A stretch of 48,335 nucleotides of DNA from NCBI GenBank assembly GCA_004561785.1, contig SFUB01000001.1, positions 1 through 48,335 of the forward strand, given 5' to 3'. The DNA comes from a bacterium. GTDB lineage: Bacteria; Bacillota_I; Bacilli_A; RFN20; CAG-826. Position numbers and translations under genes: made by a program. Below, in pieces: positions 42,168-48,335 of the stretch (position 1 is its first letter; each line of letters opens with the position of its first letter). Below the pieces are notes generated by a model. That model saw only the letters and a program-made list of their open reading frames with translations, was not told where the DNA came from and did no database searches.

Positions 42168-43514
42168 TCAGAAAACGCCTTTTTCCATCAATTTCGCACG
42201 CACGAGGTCGCTCTTTTGGAAATCCTTGGCTTTCTTGGCGTCTTCGTATTCGCGATACAGATCCAAAGCCTCCTCATCTAGAAGCACCTCGCCGCCATCG
42301 ATCCCGAGGGCGAAAAGATAGTCCTTCAATCTTCCGTAATGGGCTTTGAGGAGCTCAGCCTCGCCGGCGTGTTGACGAAGGTCTTGGTTGGTTTGCTTGA
42401 CCTCGGCGAAGAGAACGCTCAAGGCGTTGGGCGTATTAAGATCATTGCAAAGCTCATCGAAGAAAGCGTCTTCCCCTTCGCCGTGAACACCAGAGAGATC
42501 CACGCCATCCCTTTGGAGCTTGATGGAGAGGGAGCGGTAGCAAGAGACGATCTTCTGATAGGTCTTCATCGCCTCCCCGATGGTCTCCTCGGTGAAGGAA
42601 AGCGGGGCCCTATAATGGGTGTTGAGCACCATCAAGCGGAAAGGCATTCCGCCGAATTTAGCGATGACGTCCTTAGCCAAAATCACGTTCCCAAGGGACT
42701 TGGACATCTTTTCATTGTCGATGTTGATGAAGCCATTATGGAGCCAATAATGGGCCAAGTGGTTTCCGTTATGAGCCTCGGATTGGGCAATTTCGTTCTC
42801 ATGGTGGGGGAACTTGAGGTCGAACCCCCCGCCGTGGATGTCGATATAGCCATTCTGAGCTTTGAAGATCGAATCGATCATGACGCAGCATTCGGTGTGC
42901 CATCCAGGACGTCCTTTGCTCCACGGGGTGTCCCATTTGATCCCTTCCTCGGTCTTCTTCCATAAGGCGAAATCCAAGGGGGATTCCTTTTTTGAGCTAA
43001 CCTCGATGCGGGCACCAGACATCAACGAATCCGGCGTGTTCCCGGAAAGGCAACCGTAATCTTTGTCTTTGCCGACGCGGAAATAGACGTCCCCGTCCTT
43101 TTCATAGGCGTTCCCCGAATCGACGAGATCCTGAATGTAGGAAATCATCTGGGGCATGTAGACGGTAGGGCGCGGGGTGACGTCTGGCTGCAAAGCGCCG
43201 ACGGCGCTGACCGCGGAGCGGAATTCCTCAATGACCCCTTCGGTCAATTCCTTCTCGGAGATGCCCAGTTCTTTGGCGCGATTGATGATTTTGTCATCGA
43301 CGTCGGTATAGTTGGAAACGTAGGTCACCTCATATCCGAGCGACAAGAACAGGCGACGCCAGGTATCGAAGACGATCACGGGGCGCATGTTGCCGATGTG
43401 GGGGGAATTATAGACGGTGGGTCCACAGACGTAGATCGATACCTTGCCCGGGACCAAGGGCGTGAACTCCTCGATTTTGTTGCCGAGGGAATTGAATAGC
43501 TTTACGGAATGCAT
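42168..43514 (-). CDS. cysS: Cysteinyl-tRNA synthetase
   Basis: 448 residues. Class I: HIGH-like motif YNSPHIGNMRP, zinc ligands Cys29 and the ECCVMID cysteine with following His/Glu, and KMSKSLGNVI. The C-terminal anticodon-binding part is complete. The ATG at 43514 has no Shine-Dalgarno; an extended -10 (TGGTAGAAT) ends six bases upstream, so the mRNA is probably leaderless. Confidence 0.98.
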   Translation of the reverse strand: MHSVKLFNSLGNKIEEFTPLVPGKVSIYVCGPTVYNSPHIGNMRPVIVFDTWRRLFLSLGYEVTYVSNYTDVDDKIINRAKELGISEKELTEGVIEEFRSAVSAVGALQPDVTPRPTVYMPQMISYIQDLVDSGNAYEKDGDVYFRVGKDKDYGCLSGNTPDSLMSGARIEVSSKKESPLDFALWKKTEEGIKWDTPWSKGRPGWHTECCVMIDSIFKAQNGYIDIHGGGFDLKFPHHENEIAQSEAHNGNHLAHYWLHNGFINIDNEKMSKSLGNVILAKDVIAKFGGMPFRLMVLNTHYRAPLSFTEETIGEAMKTYQKIVSCYRSLSIKLQRDGVDLSGVHGEGEDAFFDELCNDLNTPNALSVLFAEVKQTNQDLRQHAGEAELLKAHYGRLKDYLFALGIDGGEVLLDEEALDLYREYEDAKKAKDFQKSDLVRAKLMEKGVF

Positions 43515-43520
43515 GGCCTG

Positions 43521-43526
43521 ATTCTA
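43521..43526 (-). promoter_or_regulatory. Extended -10 promoter of cysS
   Basis: TAGAAT with an upstream TG one base before it (TGG-TAGAAT). It ends six bases before the ATG. It lies in the 26-base gap after the HAD phosphatase gene. Confidence 0.6.
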
Positions 43527-43540
43527 CCATCCTTAGGTCT

Positions 43541-44197
43541 TTATAGGGATTCCACTAATTCATAAAGGGAAGCAGGACTATGAATGACATAGTCGCTCTC
43601 CCCGAGGGTCTTGGGATCGTAGGATCCATAGCCCCAAGTCACCAACACGCTCCGGAGATGGGCGTTGTGGGCGGTTTCGATGTCGAAATGGGAATCGCCC
43701 ACGTACAGGGTCTCTTCGTTTTTCATCCGGAATTCCCCCATCATCTCCAAAGTCGACGCGGGATTGGGCTTCGGAGGGAAGCCCTCCCTTTGGCCCAAAA
43801 CCCCTTCAAAAAGAGGGGGCAAGAATGTCGCAACGGCCTTTTTGGCCAAGGGATCCGGTTTGTTCGAAACCACGAATAGACGCACCCCGCGGCTGCGAAG
43901 GACGTCGAGGACGCCTGCTAGTCCCGGGAAAGGCTTGGTATCCGTTTTCTGAAACTGGCCATACAAAGGCATATACGCCGCTTTGAGGGAAGCGAAAGCG
44001 GTCGGGTCCTCGCCTTTCTCTCTCAGGGCCTTCTTCACCAATCGATCAGCGCCTCCGCCGATCAAATCCTTGGCCTCTTCCACGGAATAAGAATAGGCGT
44101 ATCCCTCTCTTTTCAGCGCTTCGTTGATCGCGAGGGTGATGCCGGGGAGGGTCTCAAGGAGAGTTCCGTCCAAATCGAAAATGAGATTCTTGATCAT
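43541..44197 (-). CDS. gph: HAD-family phosphatase, phosphoglycolate phosphatase-like
   Basis: 218 residues from the ATG at 44197. HAD motif I DLDGTL (Asp8, Asp10), motif II VVSNKPD, Lys in motif III region and GDSHFDIETAHNAH (motif IV). The cap insert after motif I fits the Gph/PGMB-like group. Gph removes 2-phosphoglycolate; pyrophosphatase (PpaX) or other small phosphate esters are possible. No Shine-Dalgarno: TATAAT lies six bases before the ATG (44204-44209). Confidence 0.8.
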   Translation of the reverse strand: MIKNLIFDLDGTLLETLPGITLAINEALKREGYAYSYSVEEAKDLIGGGADRLVKKALREKGEDPTAFASLKAAYMPLYGQFQKTDTKPFPGLAGVLDVLRSRGVRLFVVSNKPDPLAKKAVATFLPPLFEGVLGQREGFPPKPNPASTLEMMGEFRMKNEETLYVGDSHFDIETAHNAHLRSVLVTWGYGSYDPKTLGESDYVIHSPASLYELVESL

Positions 44198-44203
44198 GAG
44201 GGC

Positions 44204-44209
44204 ATTATA
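44204..44209 (-). promoter_or_regulatory. -10 element directly before the HAD phosphatase gene
   Basis: TATAAT, ending six bases before the ATG, within TCTTATAATG, the same 10-base context as before the YfcE-type gene. The -35 region is not close to consensus. Confidence 0.6.
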
Positions 44210-44265
44210 AGAGCAAGCGAACCCCGCGGCGAAAATAAGCGCTTTTACGCAAACGCGGAGGCAAG

Positions 44266-44298
44266 AAAAAGCGCGCCCCAAGAGGAGATGCGCGCTTT
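44266..44298 (-). terminator. Terminator of the hydrogenase operon
   Basis: Minus strand AAAGCGCGC...GCGCGCTTTTT, a 7-9 bp GC stem with a T tract, six bases after the hydA stop. Confidence 0.92.
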
Positions 44299-44303
44299 AA
44301 GAC

Positions 44304-46103
44304 TTATTTCGGGAACTTCTCCCGGTCGGACCGGTAATGGGTGTGGAGCAGATTCTCCGAGACGCCCCCGCAGGGCTCTCCGAGGAATTCCGCATAGAGT
44401 TTCTGAATGTCGGGGTTGTTGTGGGATTGCCTAATCGCGCATTTCTCATCGATCGAGTAGAGGATGTCCGCGCGTTTTTGGCAGTAAGTGTCGAGGATAT
44501 CCGGGGCTTCCTTGCCAGCTAAGAGGTTCGGTTTGACGAAAGGCTGTCCGCCGCCGTTCACGCATCCGCCGGGGCAGCCCATGATTTCGATGAAGGCGTA
44601 GGGCGATTTCCCGGCGCGAATCTCATCGAGCAACGGCTTTGCGTTCTTCATGCCCGAAGCGATGGCGACCTTGAGGGTGACCCCACCGATTTGGATTTCT
44701 GCCTCTTTGACCCCGGCAAGCCCGCGGACCGCGCCGAATTCGATCGGTCCGTATTCCTCGCCGGTAAGGCTGTGGTAAGCGGTGCGAAGAGCCGCTTCCA
44801 TAACCCCGCCCGTTACGCCGAAGATCTGGGCGGCGCCGCTATATTGCCCAAGCAGATCTTGGTCGAACTCCTCCTCCGGGAGCTCGTCCCAGAGCAAGCC
44901 GGCCCTCTTGATGAGAACGGCAAGCTCGCGGGTGGTCAAGACGGCGTCGACGTCAGGGAGGTTCTCCACCGCGGCGTTCTCTTTCCGTTTTGCCTCGCCT
45001 TTTTTGGCGGTGCAGGGCATGATGGAGACCACAAAGACGTCTTCCGGCTTCAAACCGTGGCATTTGGCGAAATAGCTCTTCAGGATCGCCCCCTCCATCT
45101 CATGGGGGGATTTGCAGGTGGAAACGTGGGGAATGAGGTCGCTATAGAAATATTCGAGGTAGTTGATCCATCCCGGGGAGCAGGAGGTAATCTGAGGCAA
45201 GACGCCTTTGGACGAGATGCGGTTCAATAGTTCCTGAGATTCCTCCATGACGGTCAAATCGGCGCCGAAGTTGGTGTCGAAGACCCTTTTGAAACCAAGG
45301 CGATGGAGGGCGGCCACCATCTTGCCGGTCCCGTTCTCAGAGCCGATCTTATGGCCGAATTCCTCGCTGATGGCGGCGCGGACCGCCGGTGCGGTCTGAA
45401 CCACGACGAACTTTCCCTGTTGGATGGCTTCGTCGACTTTGCCGATCTCGCGGTGCTCGGACAATGCGCCCGTGGGGCAGACTTCGATGCATTGCCCGCA
45501 TTGGATGCAGGGAACCTTGCTGAAGGAGCGGTTCTCCGCCGGCCCGACAAGGGTCTGGAACCCGCGTTTTTCAAAGCCGAGGATCCCGATCCCCTGAGCT
45601 TCTTTGCAGCGTTCGATGCAGCGGCCGCAAAGGATGCATTTGCTGGTGTCGCGCACGATGCCCGGGGCGGCTTCGTCGTAGGTCGATGCGGACTTCTCGC
45701 CTTCGAATTGATGGTCCCTGGCGCCGACTAAGTCCGCGACGTGAAGCAATTCGCAACGGCCGTTTTTGACGCAGGTCTGGCAGTTTTGGGAATGGTTGCT
45801 GAGCAAAAGTTCCACCGAAGTCCGCCTCGCGTTGATGGCCATCGGAGAGGAGATGTGGATTTCGAATCCCCTTTCGGCTTGGCAGTCGGAGACGGGATAG
45901 ACGCAGGAGGCAATGAGCCTAGAGCCCCTTTGGGTGCGTAGCTCCACGAGGCAGACGCGGCAGGAGGCCAAGGAGTTGGCGCCGTTCTTCCAGTAGCAGA
46001 GGGTGGGGATGTTGTAGCCGACTTTGCGTGCGGCTTCGAGGACGGTGAGGTTGCCGGGGACGCTGTAGATGCGGCCCTCGATGTTGATATTGACGTTTTC
46101 CAT
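44304..46103 (-). CDS. hydA: [FeFe] hydrogenase catalytic subunit HydA (NAD-linked type)
   Basis: 599 residues from the ATG at 46103. Order: [2Fe-2S] ferredoxin domain (Cys36, 48, 51, 67), NuoG-type His-Cys cluster (His104, Cys108, 111, 117), two [4Fe-4S] clusters (Cys156/159/162/166 and Cys199/202/205/209), the H-cluster domain with TSCSPGW, MPCTAKKGE and MGCPGGCVNGGGQ, and a C-terminal small-subunit segment. The first H-cluster motif has Ser where many enzymes have a second Cys. It interconverts H2 and protons. Located 11 bases after hydB. With hydB and hydC it makes a trimeric enzyme that in Thermotoga and Clostridia couples NADH and ferredoxin. Confidence 0.96.
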   Translation of the reverse strand: MENVNINIEGRIYSVPGNLTVLEAARKVGYNIPTLCYWKNGANSLASCRVCLVELRTQRGSRLIASCVYPVSDCQAERGFEIHISSPMAINARRTSVELLLSNHSQNCQTCVKNGRCELLHVADLVGARDHQFEGEKSASTYDEAAPGIVRDTSKCILCGRCIERCKEAQGIGILGFEKRGFQTLVGPAENRSFSKVPCIQCGQCIEVCPTGALSEHREIGKVDEAIQQGKFVVVQTAPAVRAAISEEFGHKIGSENGTGKMVAALHRLGFKRVFDTNFGADLTVMEESQELLNRISSKGVLPQITSCSPGWINYLEYFYSDLIPHVSTCKSPHEMEGAILKSYFAKCHGLKPEDVFVVSIMPCTAKKGEAKRKENAAVENLPDVDAVLTTRELAVLIKRAGLLWDELPEEEFDQDLLGQYSGAAQIFGVTGGVMEAALRTAYHSLTGEEYGPIEFGAVRGLAGVKEAEIQIGGVTLKVAIASGMKNAKPLLDEIRAGKSPYAFIEIMGCPGGCVNGGGQPFVKPNLLAGKEAPDILDTYCQKRADILYSIDEKCAIRQSHNNPDIQKLYAEFLGEPCGGVSENLLHTHYRSDREKFPK

Positions 46104-46114
46104 GGATAATCTCC

Positions 46115-47992
46115 TCAGCGTTTTTCGATCGCGTGGAAGGCGCATCCGCCCATGCATGCGCCGCATTTTAGGCACTTGCTCTGGTCGATGACGTAGGGCA
46201 CTTTGCCCGGGACGCCGCTGATGCAGTTGGCGGGGCAGTTCCTGGCGCACTTAGAGCATTTCTTGCACTTGTCCGGATCGATCCAGTACTGCATGAGCTT
46301 CTTGCAGATATGGGCCGGGCATTTCTTGTCTTTGACGTGGGCCTCGTATTCTTCCGGGAAGTTGGCCATCGTCGAAAGGATCGGGTTGGCCGAGGTTTGG
46401 CCCAGGGCGCAAAGGGATCCGTCTTTGATGACGGTCGCCAAATACTTCATATCCTTCAAGGTCTGCTCGGTCGCGGTGCCGTTCGTGACTTTTTGGAGCA
46501 TCTCGTAGAGACGTTTGGTCCCGATGCGGCAAGGGGAGCATTTCCCGCAGGATTCGTTGCAGATGAAGTCCATGTAGAAAGAGGCGACGTCGACCATGCA
46601 GTTATCCTCGTCCATGACGATCGCCCCGCCGGAGCCCATCATGGAGCCTTTGGCGACGAGGGAATCGTAATCGATCGGTGTGTCGAGGTCTTTTTCGGTC
46701 AAGCAGCCGCCCGAGGGGCCGCCGGTTTGGATGGCTTTGAAGCGCTTGTTCCCGGGAATGCCTCCGCCGATGTCGAAGATGAGGGTCCGCAGAGTGGTGC
46801 CCATGGGCACCTCGACCAACCCGACGTTGTTGATCTTGCCGCCCAAAGCGAAGACTTTCGTCCCTTTGCTGCCTTCGGTGCCGATTTTGGCGTATTCCTT
46901 GGCGCCCACTCGGATGATGTAGGGAACTTGGGCGAGGGTTTCGACGTTATTGACGCAGGTGGGCTTGCCCCAGAGGCCTTTGATGGCCGGGAAGGGCGGG
47001 CGGGGGCGGGGCATGCCGCGCTTGCCTTCGATCGAATTCAGCAAGGCGGTCTCTTCGCCGCAGACGAAGGCGCCGGCGCCCAGTCTCAGATGGGCGCGGA
47101 AGCAGAAAGAGGTGCCGAGGATATTGTCCCCGAGCAAGCCGACCTGCTCCATGTCCTTGATGGCCCTTTCCAGACGTTCGACGGCCACGGGGTATTCGGC
47201 GCGGACGTAGAAATAGCCTTCGCTGGCGCCGAAAGCATAGCCGGCGATCATCATGCCCTCGATGACTTCAAAAGGGTTGCCCTCGAGGATCGAGCGGTCC
47301 ATGAATGCGCCGGGGTCGCCCTCATCGCCATTGCAGACGATGTACTTTTGGTCGGAGGCGACGTTGGCGGCGAACTGCCATTTTCTCCCGGTGGGGAAGC
47401 CGGCTCCGCCCCTGCCGCGCAAGCCGGAGGCGAGGACTTCGTCGATGACTTGCTGCGGGGTCATTTCGGTCAGGACTTTCTTGAGGGCCTTGAAACCATC
47501 GTAGCCAAGCGCCTCTTCCAAGAAGTCCGGATTAATCAAGGAGCAGCCGTGCAAAGAAACGCGGACCTGCTTTTTGTAGAAGTTGATGTCGTCTTGACGC
47601 TGCACCTTCTGATGGGTGGATGGGTCGACGTAGAGCAGATTCTCGCAGACCTTGCCTTGGAGGAGATCCTCTTCGACGATCTGTTTGACGTCGGAGAGTT
47701 TGACGGCGCGGTAAAGGGTGTCTTCCGGGTAGATTTTCACGAAGGGCCCTTGGGAGCAAAAACCAAAGCAGCCGACGTGGTTGATGGCAACCTTGTCTTC
47801 CAGACCATGCTCATGGATTTGCTTCTTCAGCTCATCGAGGATCGATTCGGAATTATTGGCGATGCATCCGGTGCCGCCACAAACCATGACGGTCCTCTTG
47901 CCTCCGAATCCGCTGATCTTCTTTTGGAACGCCTCTTCGCAGGAGGAAATGCTCTCCTGAAGCTGTTCCGGGGTTTTGATGGGGTCAAGCAT
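46115..47992 (-). CDS. hydB: Hydrogenase NADH-binding subunit HydB (NuoF-like)
   Basis: 625 residues. N-terminal thioredoxin-like [2Fe-2S] domain (VCGGTGCIAN, HVGCFGFC), NuoF core with RGRGGAGFPTGRKW (NADH/FMN site) and CNGDEGDPGAFMDR, the [4Fe-4S] motif ESCGKCSPCRIGT, and a C-terminal ferredoxin domain (CKKCSKCARNCPANC and CLKCGACMGGC). This is the architecture of HydB from bifurcating hydrogenases. Its start overlaps the hydC stop by 8 bases. Confidence 0.96.
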   Translation of the reverse strand: MLDPIKTPEQLQESISSCEEAFQKKISGFGGKRTVMVCGGTGCIANNSESILDELKKQIHEHGLEDKVAINHVGCFGFCSQGPFVKIYPEDTLYRAVKLSDVKQIVEEDLLQGKVCENLLYVDPSTHQKVQRQDDINFYKKQVRVSLHGCSLINPDFLEEALGYDGFKALKKVLTEMTPQQVIDEVLASGLRGRGGAGFPTGRKWQFAANVASDQKYIVCNGDEGDPGAFMDRSILEGNPFEVIEGMMIAGYAFGASEGYFYVRAEYPVAVERLERAIKDMEQVGLLGDNILGTSFCFRAHLRLGAGAFVCGEETALLNSIEGKRGMPRPRPPFPAIKGLWGKPTCVNNVETLAQVPYIIRVGAKEYAKIGTEGSKGTKVFALGGKINNVGLVEVPMGTTLRTLIFDIGGGIPGNKRFKAIQTGGPSGGCLTEKDLDTPIDYDSLVAKGSMMGSGGAIVMDEDNCMVDVASFYMDFICNESCGKCSPCRIGTKRLYEMLQKVTNGTATEQTLKDMKYLATVIKDGSLCALGQTSANPILSTMANFPEEYEAHVKDKKCPAHICKKLMQYWIDPDKCKKCSKCARNCPANCISGVPGKVPYVIDQSKCLKCGACMGGCAFHAIEKR

Positions 47993-48335
47993 CGATGTTC
48001 TCCTTCTGACGATATTCGTCGATGATCCTCTCGACTTGGTCGGGGGTCACCTTTGGATAGACTTTGCCGTTGATCGACATGGCGGGGGCGAGGGCGCAGG
48101 CCCCGATGCAGCGGATTGCCTCGATGGTGAAGAGGCCATCTTCGGTGGTCTCTCCGGATTGGATCCCCAGCTTTTCATGGAATTTGTCGAGCACCATTTG
48201 GGAATTCTTGACGTAGCAAGCGGTCCCAAGGCAGATGCCGATGACGTATTTCCCCTTCGGTTTGAGAGAGAAGAAAGAGTAGAAAGTAACGACCCCATAG
48301 ATTTCGGCGGTGGGAATTCCGGTCTTTTTGGACAC
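47985..48335 (-). CDS. hydC: Hydrogenase subunit HydC (NuoE-like), partial
   Basis: 116 residues visible; the protein continues past the right edge, since NuoE-like subunits have about 40 more N-terminal residues before the GIPTAEIYGVVTFYSFF segment. The thioredoxin-like [2Fe-2S] ligands are CLGTACYVKN (C-x4-C) and CIGACALAP (C-x3-C). It passes electrons between the NADH-binding subunit and the hydrogenase chain. Confidence 0.93.
   Translation of the reverse strand: MSKKTGIPTAEIYGVVTFYSFFSLKPKGKYVIGICLGTACYVKNSQMVLDKFHEKLGIQSGETTEDGLFTIEAIRCIGACALAPAMSINGKVYPKVTPDQVERIIDEYRQKENIDA

Overview
The window is a gene-dense bacterial chromosome segment of fairly high GC content. Almost everything is on the minus strand; one gene (38116-38709) is on the plus strand. 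TGA is a normal stop codon (rpoB, rpmG and hydC end in it), so the code is the standard one. The content and order of the housekeeping genes are those of Firmicutes: cysS-rlmB-sigH-like-rpmG-secE-nusG, rplK-rplA-rplJ-rplL-ybxB-rpoB-rpoC and rpsL-rpsG-fusA-tuf. Several traits point to an uncultured Bacilli lineage near the Mollicutes/Erysipelotrichia: RpoB has Asn at the rifampicin-site position 526, a MalK-type ATPase carries a large insertion like the mycoplasmal UgpC/MsmK proteins, an SNase lipoprotein is coupled to an ABC importer, and lipoproteins have Ser-rich linkers. An anaerobic gut organism is plausible from the [FeFe] hydrogenase, but this is inference.

Layout. 1-316: start of a truncated gene and a tRNA-Lys. 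417-2527: two RDD-type membrane proteins. 2612-16596: the most distinctive part, a run of nine tightly spaced minus-strand genes ending in one strong terminator. It encodes a signal-peptide membrane protein, a MalK-like ATPase with a roughly 270-residue insertion, two permeases, two solute-binding lipoproteins, a lipoprotein nuclease, a zinc-ribbon membrane protein and a large lipoprotein with four repeated OB-like units. I read this as a system that degrades extracellular nucleic acid and imports the products, related to the nuclease/ABC operons of mycoplasmas. 16986-18906: a small lipoprotein and a frameshifted papain/C39-like peptidase lipoprotein.

19028-34560: translation and transcription genes (tuf, fusA, rpsG, rpsL, rpoC, rpoB, ybxB, rplL, rplJ, rplA, rplK) with a recognisable L10 leader and a probable rplK leader. 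35052-39529: a block between nusG and rplK that breaks the usual Firmicutes order: a Zn/Cd efflux ATPase with its ArsR/SmtB repressor and two perfect operators, a YfcE-type phosphoesterase, an unknown plus-strand gene and an MgtC-family protein. 39664-44197: nusG, secE, rpmG, a SigH-like sigma factor, rlmB, cysS and a HAD phosphatase. 44304-48335: hydA, hydB and partial hydC of an NAD-linked, probably electron-bifurcating [FeFe] hydrogenase.

Three genes (yfcE, cysS, gph) have a -10 hexamer exactly six bases before the start codon and no ribosome binding site, which suggests leaderless mRNAs. No CRISPR array, insertion sequence, rRNA or replication origin was seen.
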